A stretch of 64,000 nucleotides of DNA from Scandinavium sp051650185 (GTDB taxonomy: Bacteria > Pseudomonadota > Gammaproteobacteria > Enterobacterales > Enterobacteriaceae). The stretch is from positions 1 to 64,000 of the forward strand of contig NZ_JBOFIN010000079.1 of assembly GCF_051650185.1 (NCBI RefSeq), written 5' to 3'. This document shows positions 34,601-43,654 of this stretch, piece by piece (the stretch's first letter is position 1; every line of letters begins with the position of its first letter). The notes beneath the pieces are model-generated. The model was not told the origin of the DNA. It did not search any database and saw only the letters and a program-made list of their open reading frames with translations. The translations under genes and the position numbers were made by a program.

Positions 34601-36963
34601 CGAAAATTGCCATGTGCCTGCTGCTTTCCGGTTCAGGGCTTTGTCGTGCAGAGCCTGGGGACGATCTTCTGCCGCCGCCGCCGGATGCGAACGCGATTCA
34701 GAAACAGTCGGTGTACCAGCTTGGGCTGGTTATCAACCACTACGATACGCAGAAGGTGGTGCCCGTGACTCAGCGCGACGGCCGCTGGTATATCGCCAGC
34801 GCAGATTTGCAAAGTGCAGGGCTCCCGGCGGCAAAACTGCCTGTCGGGGAAGTGGATCTTTCCTCGATTGAGGCGATTAAAACCGAGTATGACGGCAACG
34901 GGCAGCGCTTGTTGCTGACGGTGCCGCCGGACTGGTTTGCCGCAAAAGAGGCCATGTTTCAGAATGGCACCCAACGTGCCGTTCCGCAGGCGGGCAGCGG
35001 TGCGCTGTTCAATTACGATTTCTACACCAGCCAGACAGAGCACGGGGCCGGGCAGGCCGCGCTCTGGCATGAGCTTCGCTTTTTCAGTGGCAAAAACTCA
35101 CTCTCCTCCACAGGCTATGTGCGCCAGAGTCTTAGCGGCGGCGATCAGCTGGATGACGGCTACATTCGCTATGACACCACGCTCAGCTACACCGACGACG
35201 ACTCGGCAACAGAATGGAATTTCGGCGACACCATCAGCGATGTGCTGAGCTGGAGCAACAGCGTCCGGGTCGGCGGGGTGCGATTCGGGCGTGATTTTTC
35301 GGTGAGGCCGGATTTAGTCACCTGGCCGCTGCCGACCTTTTCCGGTGATGCAGCGGTACCCACGTCGGTGGATTTATTTATTGATGGCTATCGCGCGGGG
35401 TCCACTCAGCTGCAACCCGGCCCGTTCACGCTGACCAACTTGCCGTATATCAACGGGGCAGGGAATGCGGTGCTGGTCACCACCGATGCGCTCGGGCGGC
35501 AGGTCAGCACGACGCTGCCCTTTTATGTCGCCAGTGAAATGCTCAAACCGGGGCTCAGTGACGGTGCAGCAACCTTCGGCGCCCTTCGTCGCAATTATGG
35601 CATCGAGAACTTCGACTACGGCCCGGCGGTGGGCAGCGGCACTTACCGCTATGGGGTCAATGATTATCTGACGCTGGAAGGGCATGCGGAAGGCGCTGAG
35701 TCGCTGGCGCTTGGCGGAGCAGGGGCGCTGGTGAAGCTTGGGCAATTCGGGATCGTTAACGGCAGCTACACCCACAGTCAGATGTACGGCGAGGGCGGGC
35801 AGCAGCTCAACTGGGGCTATCAGTACAGCACCGGCATTTTTAGCTTCGTCACCCAGCATACTCACCGTGACAAAACCTTTGGCAACCTGGCGCTTTACGA
35901 TCAACCGCGCCTGTACGATGACCAAAATAACCCCATCGCCAGCCTGAGCCAGAGCAGTGACCAGTATTCGCTGTCGCTGAACATGGGCGACTACGGCAAC
36001 CTCGGCGCGGCGTGGATTGGGGTGAAGAGTTTCGACAGTCAGAAAACCGAGCTGCTGAACCTGTCGTGGAGCCGCAGTTTATGGGGCGCCAGCAGTATTT
36101 ATCTTGCCGCCAGCCGCGATCAGCAACGTGATGACTGGACGGTGGCGCTGTCGCTGCAAATTCCGATTGGCGATCGCGACAGCGTGGCGGTCACCACTGA
36201 AAATACGCCTGATTTGGGCAGCACTCAGCGCATTAACTACAACCACACCATGCCCTCCGACGGCGGTTTCAGCTGGAACATGGCGTGGGCGCGTCAGTCG
36301 CAGACCAGCAACTACCAGCAGGCCACGCTTGGCTGGCGTAATAACAATATCGAATTGCAGGGCGGCGGCTATGGCGAACAGGATGCGATGACCTGGTGGG
36401 GAGAGGCGATGGGCTCGCTGGTGTTGATGGACGGGCAACTCTTTGCGGCCAACAAAATCAACGATGCCTTTGTGGTGGTCAGCACCGACGGGCAGCCTGA
36501 AGTGCCCGTCAGCTATGAACACCAGCCGATTGGCAGTACCAATGACAAAGGCTATTTGCTGATAAGCGGCGTGTCGGCCTGGTATCCGGCCAATTACAGC
36601 ATCAACGCGCTGGATCTTCCTGCCGACACGCAGCTTAAACAGACAGAACAGCGGGTGGCGTTACGGCGTAACAGCGGCTATCTGCTTGAATTTCCTATGG
36701 AACAGGAGCGCGTTGCCAGCGTTGTCCTGCATGATGAACAGGACAAACCGCTGCCGGTGGCAAGCGTGGTTTCACGTCTAGGGCTGCCTGATTCACCGGT
36801 GGGCTATGACGGTATTGCCTGGCTTGAAAATCTCTCCAGTGTGAACCCGTTGACGGTGACGACCCCGGACGGTAAACGGTGCCGTACCACGTTAACGATC
36901 CGCGCCAATCCAGTCCATAAGTTGCAGACTTATGGGCCGTTGCTTTGCCGGGAGGTGAAATGA
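34576..36963 (+). CDS. Outer-membrane pilus usher, CsuD/FimD-type
   Basis: The 795-aa usher has a signal region (about 1-25, ending CRAEP), an N-terminal chaperone-binding domain, the 24-strand beta-barrel (about 130-640) rich in alternating aromatic strands, a plug after RVGGVRFGRDFSVRPDL, and C-terminal domains ending with a Cys pair in KRCRTTL and LLCREVK. It is shorter than FimD (about 850 aa), as expected of archaic-type ushers. It polymerises and exports the pilus at the outer membrane. Its end overlaps the adhesin start. Confidence 0.9.
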   Translation: MAVRRGQLTKIAMCLLLSGSGLCRAEPGDDLLPPPPDANAIQKQSVYQLGLVINHYDTQKVVPVTQRDGRWYIASADLQSAGLPAAKLPVGEVDLSSIEAIKTEYDGNGQRLLLTVPPDWFAAKEAMFQNGTQRAVPQAGSGALFNYDFYTSQTEHGAGQAALWHELRFFSGKNSLSSTGYVRQSLSGGDQLDDGYIRYDTTLSYTDDDSATEWNFGDTISDVLSWSNSVRVGGVRFGRDFSVRPDLVTWPLPTFSGDAAVPTSVDLFIDGYRAGSTQLQPGPFTLTNLPYINGAGNAVLVTTDALGRQVSTTLPFYVASEMLKPGLSDGAATFGALRRNYGIENFDYGPAVGSGTYRYGVNDYLTLEGHAEGAESLALGGAGALVKLGQFGIVNGSYTHSQMYGEGGQQLNWGYQYSTGIFSFVTQHTHRDKTFGNLALYDQPRLYDDQNNPIASLSQSSDQYSLSLNMGDYGNLGAAWIGVKSFDSQKTELLNLSWSRSLWGASSIYLAASRDQQRDDWTVALSLQIPIGDRDSVAVTTENTPDLGSTQRINYNHTMPSDGGFSWNMAWARQSQTSNYQQATLGWRNNNIELQGGGYGEQDAMTWWGEAMGSLVLMDGQLFAANKINDAFVVVSTDGQPEVPVSYEHQPIGSTNDKGYLLISGVSAWYPANYSINALDLPADTQLKQTEQRVALRRNSGYLLEFPMEQERVASVVLHDEQDKPLPVASVVSRLGLPDSPVGYDGIAWLENLSSVNPLTVTTPDGKRCRTTLTIRANPVHKLQTYGPLLCREVK

Positions 36964-37934
36964 TGATCCGCCGTTTAGGGTTGCTGTTGGCGTTGTGGCT
37001 TGTCAGTTTGCCGTTGCAGGCGGCTTGTACCGTGACTATTGCTAACGGCGGGTTTGGCTCGCTCTCTTCCTTCACCGTGAACAGCACCGAGCAGCAGACC
37101 TCCGTAAATCTGGTGGTCACCTGTGACGCTATTTTAAATCTGCTGACCAATGACACCGTCTCGATGACCGTGCAAAGTGCCACCGCGACCAGCGGGACGC
37201 GTCCGGCGTTGAAACGTACTGACAACTTAACGGTAACGGATGCCATTCCTGTTCGGGTGTGTGGCACCTCCTCCTGTTCGAACAGCACGGAAACCCCCAT
37301 CAGCCAAAGCTACACCTGGAGCGGAAGCACGCTGCTCAGTTTATTAGGCTCGAAGAGCTACACCCTGCCGGTCTATTTCCGTACGGTTGCCGGGCAGAGT
37401 GTCAGTGCCGGGCCGTATCAGGTGTCCGTCACAATGAATGTGAGCTACAGCGTTTGCCCCACGGGTCTGGTCGGGATCTGTCTGGGTACCCCACAAACGG
37501 GCACCACGGCAGTCACCACCGTATTAACCATGACGGTCACTAACGACTGCATCACGATTAGCGCGCCGGACGTGAATTTTGGCAGCGCGCCGCTGGTCAG
37601 CAATTTCCCCACCGTTTCGCAGTCCGTCGCCATCACCTGCACCAAAGGCAGCGTTTATACCGTCGGCATCAATAATGGGGTGAATGCGGGCAGTGGCTCG
37701 GTGCGCAATATGGTCAGCGGCAGCAATGCCATGAGCTACGACATCTATAAAGGCAGCACTTCTGCGCGTTGGGGGCCAACCGGCACCGATCGCTGGGCCA
37801 GCAGTGCCGCCAGTTCAGTCAGTGCCAATGGCACGGTCAGTACTTACAACTACACAGCCAAAGTGCTGACAGGGCAGAACACGCCGCCTGCGGGGAGCTA
37901 CACCGATACGCTGATCGTCGATATCGCCTTCTGA
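36963..37934 (+). CDS. Two-domain SCPU tip adhesin, CsuE-like
   Basis: This protein of about 323 aa has a signal peptide ending LPLQA, an N-terminal SCPU-like domain (about 18-160, with ACTVTIANGGFG and VCGTSSC) and a second SCPU domain (about 180-323) ending YTDTLIVDIAF, which can insert into the next subunit. This two-domain form at the operon end is that of CsuE, the tip adhesin of archaic pili that binds hydrophobic surfaces. GGAGG is best placed for the ATG at 36963, which overlaps the usher stop. The ATG at 36960 is possible. Confidence 0.85.
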   Translation: MIRRLGLLLALWLVSLPLQAACTVTIANGGFGSLSSFTVNSTEQQTSVNLVVTCDAILNLLTNDTVSMTVQSATATSGTRPALKRTDNLTVTDAIPVRVCGTSSCSNSTETPISQSYTWSGSTLLSLLGSKSYTLPVYFRTVAGQSVSAGPYQVSVTMNVSYSVCPTGLVGICLGTPQTGTTAVTTVLTMTVTNDCITISAPDVNFGSAPLVSNFPTVSQSVAITCTKGSVYTVGINNGVNAGSGSVRNMVSGSNAMSYDIYKGSTSARWGPTGTDRWASSAASSVSANGTVSTYNYTAKVLTGQNTPPAGSYTDTLIVDIAF

Positions 37935-37952
37935 TGAAAAGGTGACTTAACG

Positions 37953-37979
37953 TAAAGTTCCCCGCCAACGTGCCGATAA
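37953..37979 (+). promoter_or_regulatory. FliA (sigma-28) promoter of tar-tap-cheRBYZ
   Basis: TAAAGTTC, 11 bases, then GCCGATAA match the sigma-28 consensus TAAAGTTT-N11-GCCGATAA at all but one position. It ends 31 bp before the tar start and follows the last pilus gene by 18 bp, so the receptor operon does not depend on readthrough. Confidence 0.95.
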
Positions 37980-38010
37980 CACCGCTATCACGTTAATGAA
38001 AAGGTGTTGT

Positions 38011-39672
38011 ATGTTGAACCGTCTGCGCGTTGTCACCCTGTTGATGTTAGTGCTGGTCGTCTTCGCACTGCTTCAGCTGCTGTCCGGTGGCTTTCTTTTC
38101 TCGTCGTTAAAACAAAACCAGCAAAGTTTCGCCCTCTCTAATGAACTGCGCACCCAGCAGACCGAGCTGAGCAAAACCTGGGAGCTGATGCTGCAAACGC
38201 GCATCAACCTCAGCCGTTCATCTGCCCGCATGATGATGGATGCCAGCAACCAACAAAGCAGCGCCAAAGCGGATCTGCTGAACAATGCCAAACTCTCGCT
38301 GGCAGAAGCGGCGAAGCACTACGCCGCGTTTTCGCAAATGCAAACGCCACCGGAGCTTAGCGCGGTGAGTGAAAGCGTTGACGCCAGCTACCAGAAATAC
38401 TTCGCCGGGTTGACGGAGCTGACTGGCTTCCTGCAAAGCGGCAACATGGATGCCTATTTCGCCCAGGCGACACAGGGCATGCAAAATGGGCTGGGTGAGG
38501 CGCTGAACCGCTATGCCGAAGAGAGCGAAAAGCTCTATCAGCACGCCTTCGTGACCAGTACTCATGACTATCGCTTTGCTCAGTGGCAGCTTGGGGTGAT
38601 TGCCGTGGTGCTGGTGCTGATCCTTGCCGCTGCGTGGTACGGCATTCGCCAAATCCTGCTTAATCCTCTGGCTAAAGTGATGGCGCACCTGCGTCAAATT
38701 GCCGACGGGGATTTGACTCAGACGATGAACGTGTCCGGGCGCAACGAGATTGCAGAACTGGCTGGCACAGTAGGTCACATGCAGCAGTCGCTTATCGACA
38801 CTGTCACGCGTGTCCGTCTTGGCTCGGATGCTATTTATTCCGGCACCAGTGAAATCGCTATCGGGAATAACGATCTCTCTTCCCGCACCGAAGAGCAGGC
38901 TTCTGCGCTGGAGCAAACCGCTGCCAGCATGGAAGAACTCACCGCCACGGTGAAACAGAATGCCGAGAACGCTCGTCAGGCTTCACAGCTGGCGCTAAGC
39001 GCTTCAGAAACCGCCCAGCGCGGCGGCAAAGTGGTGGATGGCGTGGTGAAAACCATGCACGACATCGCCGCCAGCTCGCAGAAAATCTCTGACATCACTG
39101 GCGTTATCGATGGCATTGCCTTCCAGACCAACATTCTGGCACTGAATGCGGCCGTTGAAGCGGCTCGCGCCGGGGAACAGGGCCGTGGCTTTGCCGTGGT
39201 CGCCGGGGAAGTGCGTAATCTTGCCAGCCGTAGCGCTCAGGCTGCGAAAGAGATCAAAGGTCTGATTGAAGATTCCGTGGCGAAAGTCGACACCGGCTCG
39301 GTGCTGGTGGAAAGCGCAGGCGAAACCATGAGCGACATCGTTAACGCGGTTACGCGTGTCACTGACATCATGGGCGAGATTTCATCCGCTTCCGATGAGC
39401 AAAGTCGCGGTATCGATCAGGTTGCGCTGGCGGTGTCCGAAATGGATCGCGTCACCCAGCAAAACGCCGCACTGGTTCAGCAGTCTGCGGCTGCCGCCGC
39501 CGCGCTGGAAGAACAATCCAGCAGCCTGACCCGCGCCGTCTCGACGTTCCGCATTGCGACCGTAAACAACTCTGTTGTGGCTAAAAAAACCAGCGTTCAT
39601 GAAGCCAGCGCCGCGCCGTTGCGTCCGCGTGCTGCTGCTGTCGGAACGGATGATAACTGGGAAACTTTTTAA
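38011..39672 (+). CDS. tar: Methyl-accepting chemotaxis protein Tar (aspartate receptor)
   Basis: The 553-aa receptor has two membrane helices (about 8-30 and 190-212), a periplasmic four-helix domain, HAMP, and a long signalling hairpin with the conserved tip DGIAFQTNILALNAAVEAAR. The aspartate-binding arginines Arg64, Arg69 and Arg73 in QTRINLSRSSARMMMD are kept, and the domain follows E. coli Tar more closely than Tsr. It ends NWETF, the CheR/CheB docking pentapeptide. An in-frame ATG at 37996 exists, but AAGG spacing and the Tar N-terminus favour 38011. Confidence 0.94.
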   Translation: MLNRLRVVTLLMLVLVVFALLQLLSGGFLFSSLKQNQQSFALSNELRTQQTELSKTWELMLQTRINLSRSSARMMMDASNQQSSAKADLLNNAKLSLAEAAKHYAAFSQMQTPPELSAVSESVDASYQKYFAGLTELTGFLQSGNMDAYFAQATQGMQNGLGEALNRYAEESEKLYQHAFVTSTHDYRFAQWQLGVIAVVLVLILAAAWYGIRQILLNPLAKVMAHLRQIADGDLTQTMNVSGRNEIAELAGTVGHMQQSLIDTVTRVRLGSDAIYSGTSEIAIGNNDLSSRTEEQASALEQTAASMEELTATVKQNAENARQASQLALSASETAQRGGKVVDGVVKTMHDIAASSQKISDITGVIDGIAFQTNILALNAAVEAARAGEQGRGFAVVAGEVRNLASRSAQAAKEIKGLIEDSVAKVDTGSVLVESAGETMSDIVNAVTRVTDIMGEISSASDEQSRGIDQVALAVSEMDRVTQQNAALVQQSAAAAAALEEQSSSLTRAVSTFRIATVNNSVVAKKTSVHEASAAPLRPRAAAVGTDDNWETF

Positions 39673-39708
39673 CTTTACGCGGCACGTTGCCGCATGACGG
39701 GAGTGGTG

Positions 39709-41310
39709 ATGTTCAATCGTATTCGTATCTCGACCACCTTATGTCTGATTCTGGTGGTGTGTGGCCTGTTGCAAATTGGCAGTAACGGTTTGTCCTTTAT
39801 GGCCTTTCGCGATGGACAGCAAACTCTGGGTCAGGTAGAGCAAGGAAATCTGCTGCTGAACAGCCTCGGCGACGCTCGTGTGGTGTTGCTACAGGCCAGC
39901 AGTTCACTGAATAAAGCCGGGACGCTGACGGCGCTGAGCTATCCGCCGGAAGAGATTAAAGCGCTGCTTACTACCGCGCATCAAAGCCTGAAGCAGGCGG
40001 ACAAAGAGTTCGCTGAGTTTGTCGCCTTCCCGGTGGCAGACAGCAGCGCGCAGGCCCTGAAGGAGCAGACACAGAAACGCTATGCCGACTGGCACGGGGC
40101 GCTGGAGCATCAGATGACCTGGCTTGAAAGCAACCAGCTTTCTGACTTTATGACCGCGCCGGTACAGCAGGCGCAGGACAATTTTGACGGCAGTTGGCGC
40201 AGTTGGATCCAGTATATCGGTGCACATCTGGAAACCGCGCGCGAGGCGGGCGACAGCAACTATCACCGTTCAGCAGCCATCTTCATTGTGATGGTGGTTC
40301 TGGCGGTGGTGCTGGTAGGCGGCGCATTGCTGTGGACTCGCCGGATGATCGTCCAGCCGCTGGGCATCATCAGCAGCCATTTCGACAGCATTGCTAATGG
40401 CAATCTCGCTCGCCCGATCTCGGTGTTTGGCCGGAACGAAATCTCCGCCATCTTCGCCGGGCTGAAGAACATGCAAAGCGCACTGCGCGATACGGTGACG
40501 CAGGTTCGTCAGGGCAGCCACGCCATGCATACTGGTATCTCTGAAATCGCGGCGGGGAATAACGATCTCTCTTCGCGCACCGAACAGCAGGCGGCTTCGC
40601 TTGCGGAAACGGCAGCAAGCATGGAGCAACTGACCGCCACCGTCGGGCAGAACGCTGACAACGCGCGTCAGGCTTCCGGTCTTGCCAGCAGCGCGGCGGA
40701 AACGGCAAAACGCGGCGGCCAGCAGGCTTCGCACGTCGCTGACACCATGCACGACATCGCCAGCAGCTCGCAGAAAATTGGCGACATCATCAGCGTGATC
40801 GACGGTATCGCCTTCCAGACCAACATTCTGGCGCTGAATGCCGCGGTGGAAGCCGCGCGTGCGGGTGAGCAGGGGCGTGGCTTTGCGGTGGTGGCGGGTG
40901 AAGTGCGTAACCTCGCCAGCCGAAGCGCCCAGGCTGCGAAAGAAATTAAAGGCCTGATTGAAGAGTCCGTTTCCCGCGTGCAGGAAGGGTCGGCGCTGGT
41001 GGATACCGCCGCGCAGACCATGAACGAAATCGTCCGCTCTGTTTCGCAGGTTAACGACATCATGGGTGAAATTGCCTCGGCGTCAGATGAACAGCGTCGC
41101 GGTATCGAACAGGTCGCGCTGGCGGTCAGCCAGATGGACCAGGTCACGCAACAGAATGCCTCGCTGGTGGAAGAAGCGGCGGCGGCCACAGAACAACTGG
41201 CGGGGCAGGCCGATAACCTGACCACGCTGGTGGCGCAGTTTGCGCTGGAAGAGAAAAGAGTACCGAAGCAAGAAGGGGTGCCGCCTGTGGCGGTAGCCGT
41301 GGTTTCCTGA
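39709..41310 (+). CDS. tap: Methyl-accepting chemotaxis protein Tap (dipeptide/pyrimidine receptor)
   Basis: The 533-aa receptor matches E. coli Tap: FNRIRISTTLCLILVVCGLL at the N-terminus, SLNKAGTLTALSYPPEEIK, TWLESNQLSDFMTAPVQ, HAMP, and the hairpin tip DGIAFQTNILALNAAVEA. Tap senses dipeptides with the dipeptide-binding protein DppA and also pyrimidines. It lacks the NWETF tail, as E. coli Tap does, so methylation needs neighbouring receptors. GGGAG precedes the ATG at 39709; 39694 is a weaker in-frame start. It lies 36 bp after tar. Confidence 0.94.
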   Translation: MFNRIRISTTLCLILVVCGLLQIGSNGLSFMAFRDGQQTLGQVEQGNLLLNSLGDARVVLLQASSSLNKAGTLTALSYPPEEIKALLTTAHQSLKQADKEFAEFVAFPVADSSAQALKEQTQKRYADWHGALEHQMTWLESNQLSDFMTAPVQQAQDNFDGSWRSWIQYIGAHLETAREAGDSNYHRSAAIFIVMVVLAVVLVGGALLWTRRMIVQPLGIISSHFDSIANGNLARPISVFGRNEISAIFAGLKNMQSALRDTVTQVRQGSHAMHTGISEIAAGNNDLSSRTEQQAASLAETAASMEQLTATVGQNADNARQASGLASSAAETAKRGGQQASHVADTMHDIASSSQKIGDIISVIDGIAFQTNILALNAAVEAARAGEQGRGFAVVAGEVRNLASRSAQAAKEIKGLIEESVSRVQEGSALVDTAAQTMNEIVRSVSQVNDIMGEIASASDEQRRGIEQVALAVSQMDQVTQQNASLVEEAAAATEQLAGQADNLTTLVAQFALEEKRVPKQEGVPPVAVAVVS

Positions 41311-41328
41311 TTGACGTAAGAAGGCGCT

Positions 41329-42195
41329 ATGACTGCAACGCTGCCCACCGGGCAATCGTCATTATTAACGCAGATGACACAGCGCCTGGCGCTGTCCGAT
41401 GCGCAGTTTCGTCGGATATGCCAGCTTATCTACCAGCGCGCAGGAATTGTGCTGGCCGATCATAAGCGCGACATGGTTTACAACCGACTGGTGCGCCGTC
41501 TGCGCCAGCTTGGTCTGGATGATTTTGGTCGTTACCTGGCGATGCTGGAGGCGAATCAGGATAACGCGGAGTGGCAGGCATTTATTAACTCGCTGACCAC
41601 CAACCTGACGGCCTTTTTCCGCGAGGCGCATCACTTCCCGACGCTGGCAGAACACGCCCGCCGTCGGCAGGGTGAATATCGCGTGTGGAGTGCGGCGGCA
41701 TCGACAGGAGAAGAGCCTTATTCGATAGCCATCACGCTTGCCGACACGTTAGGCACCGCCCCGGGACGCTGGAAGGTGTTTGCCAGTGATATCGACACGG
41801 AAGTGCTGAACAAAGCGCAGAGCGGCATCTACCGACAGGATGAACTGAAAACCCTGTCCCAGCAGCAGCTTTCGCACTATTTCATGCGCGGAACCGGGCC
41901 ACACAACGGGCTGGTGCGCGTGCGGCAGGAACTGGCGAATTATGTGGATTTTGCGCCCGTTAACCTGCTCGACAGGCAGGTCAACGTGCCGGGGCCGTTT
42001 GACGCGATTTTTTGTCGCAATGTGATGATCTATTTCGACAAAACGACCCAGCAGGACATTCTGCGCCGTTTCGTTCCCCTGCTTAAGCCTGACGGATTGT
42101 TGTTTGCCGGGCACTCAGAGAACTTCAGCAATCTTGTGCGCGAGTTCAGTCTGCGGGGGCAGACGGTGTACGCGCTGAGTAAGGATAAAGCATGA
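41329..42195 (+). CDS. cheR: Chemotaxis receptor methyltransferase CheR
   Basis: The 288-aa SAM-dependent enzyme matches E. coli CheR: an N-terminal helical domain with QLIYQRAGIVLADHKRDMVY and LTTNLTAFFREAHHF, and a C-terminal methyltransferase fold with VWSAAASTGEEPYSIAI, FASDIDTEVL and FDAIFCRNVMIYFD. It methylates receptor glutamates and binds the NWETF tail of Tar. AAGG precedes the ATG. The stop overlaps cheB by 4 bp. Confidence 0.97.
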   Translation: MTATLPTGQSSLLTQMTQRLALSDAQFRRICQLIYQRAGIVLADHKRDMVYNRLVRRLRQLGLDDFGRYLAMLEANQDNAEWQAFINSLTTNLTAFFREAHHFPTLAEHARRRQGEYRVWSAAASTGEEPYSIAITLADTLGTAPGRWKVFASDIDTEVLNKAQSGIYRQDELKTLSQQQLSHYFMRGTGPHNGLVRVRQELANYVDFAPVNLLDRQVNVPGPFDAIFCRNVMIYFDKTTQQDILRRFVPLLKPDGLLFAGHSENFSNLVREFSLRGQTVYALSKDKA

Positions 42196-43241
42196 GTAAA
42201 ATCAGGGTGTTGTCTGTTGATGATTCGGCGCTGATGCGCCAGATCATGACAGAGATCGTCAACAGCCACAGTGATATGGAAATGGTCGCTACCGCGCCTG
42301 ATCCGCTGGTCGCCCGGGATCTGATTAAAAAGTACAACCCGGATGTGCTGACGCTGGACGTTGAGATGCCGCGTATGGACGGCCTCGATTTTCTGGAAAA
42401 GCTGATGCGATTGCGCCCGATGCCGGTGGTCATGGTGTCGTCACTGACCGGTAAAGGGTCTGAAGTGACGCTCCGGGCGCTGGAGTTAGGCGCGGTGGAT
42501 TTTGTCACCAAGCCGCAGATTGGCATTCGTGAAGGGATGCTGGCCTACAGCGAAATGATTGCCGACAAAGTCCGTGCGGCAGCCAGAGCTCAGGTCAGTG
42601 CGCACAAGCCGCTGGTCGCGCCAAAGGCGCTGAAAGCAGGCCCGATGCTCAGCTCGGAAAAACTGCTGGTGATTGGCGCGTCAACGGGCGGTACTGAGGC
42701 CATTCGCCACGTGTTGCAGCCGCTGCCGCTGACCAGCCCGGCGATCCTGATCACCCAGCATATGCCGCCGGGCTTTACCCGTTCGTTTGCCGAACGCCTT
42801 AACAAGCTGTGTCAGATAGCGGTGAAAGAGGCCGAAGACGGTGAACGCGTGCTGCCGGGCCATGCGTACATTGCGCCGGGGGATAAGCATATGGAGCTGG
42901 CGCGAAGCGGGGCGAACTATCAAATCAAAATTCATGACGGGCCGCCGGTGAATCGCCATCGCCCGTCGGTGGATGTGCTGTTTCACTCGGTCGCCAAAAA
43001 TGCGGGGCGAAATGCGGTGGGGGTGATCCTCACCGGCATGGGCAACGACGGTGCGGCCGGGATGCTGGCGATGCACCAGGCGGGCGCCTGGACGATTGCC
43101 CAGAATGAAGCAAGTTGTGTGGTGTTCGGCATGCCGCGTGAGGCCATCAATATGGGTGGCGTCAGCGAAGTGGTCGATCTCAGCCAGGTAAGTCAGCAGA
43201 TGCTGGCAAAAATCAGTGCCGGACAGGCAATACGTATTTAA
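42192..43241 (+). CDS. cheB: Chemotaxis methylesterase/glutamine deamidase CheB
   Basis: The 349-aa protein has an N-terminal receiver (phosphorylated Asp56 in LTLDVEMPRMDG, acidic pair VDDSALM) and a C-terminal esterase domain with the catalytic Ser in IGASTGGTEAIRHV, His in ITQHMPPGFTRSF and Asp in TGMGNDGAAG. Phosphorylation by CheA activates demethylation of receptors for adaptation. It is coupled to cheR by an ATGA overlap and followed by cheY. Confidence 0.97.
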   Translation: MSKIRVLSVDDSALMRQIMTEIVNSHSDMEMVATAPDPLVARDLIKKYNPDVLTLDVEMPRMDGLDFLEKLMRLRPMPVVMVSSLTGKGSEVTLRALELGAVDFVTKPQIGIREGMLAYSEMIADKVRAAARAQVSAHKPLVAPKALKAGPMLSSEKLLVIGASTGGTEAIRHVLQPLPLTSPAILITQHMPPGFTRSFAERLNKLCQIAVKEAEDGERVLPGHAYIAPGDKHMELARSGANYQIKIHDGPPVNRHRPSVDVLFHSVAKNAGRNAVGVILTGMGNDGAAGMLAMHQAGAWTIAQNEASCVVFGMPREAINMGGVSEVVDLSQVSQQMLAKISAGQAIRI

Positions 43242-43254
43242 GAGGAGTAGTGAA

Positions 43255-43644
43255 ATGGCGGATAAAGAGCTTAAGTTTCTGGTTGTGGATGACTTTTCCA
43301 CCATGCGTCGCATCGTGCGTAACCTGCTAAAAGAGCTGGGATTTAACAACGTAGAAGAAGCGGAAGATGGCGTGGATGCGCTGAATAAATTGCAGGCAGG
43401 CGGGTTTGGCTTTGTGATCTCTGACTGGAACATGCCGAACATGGACGGTCTGGATCTGCTGAAAACCATTCGTGCCGATGGCGCAATGGGCGCGTTACCG
43501 GTGCTGATGGTGACCGCAGAAGCGAAGAAAGAGAACATTATTGCCGCAGCTCAGGCCGGAGCCAGTGGCTATGTCGTGAAACCATTTACCGCCGCCATTC
43601 TCGAAGAGAAGCTGAACAAAATCTTCGAGAAACTGGGCATGTAA
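43255..43644 (+). CDS. cheY: Chemotaxis response regulator CheY
   Basis: The 129-aa single-domain receiver is nearly the same as E. coli CheY: acidic pair VVDDFSTMRR, phosphorylated Asp57 in SDWNMPNMDG, Thr87 in MVTAEAKKENI, and Lys109 in YVVKPFTA. Phospho-CheY binds FliM and the switch complex to promote tumbling. A frame extension to 43216 overlaps cheB, but AGAGGAG is correctly spaced for 43255. cheZ follows 10 bp later. Confidence 0.98.
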   Translation: MADKELKFLVVDDFSTMRRIVRNLLKELGFNNVEEAEDGVDALNKLQAGGFGFVISDWNMPNMDGLDLLKTIRADGAMGALPVLMVTAEAKKENIIAAAQAGASGYVVKPFTAAILEEKLNKIFEKLGM

Positions 43645-43654
43645 GGGAGAGACG

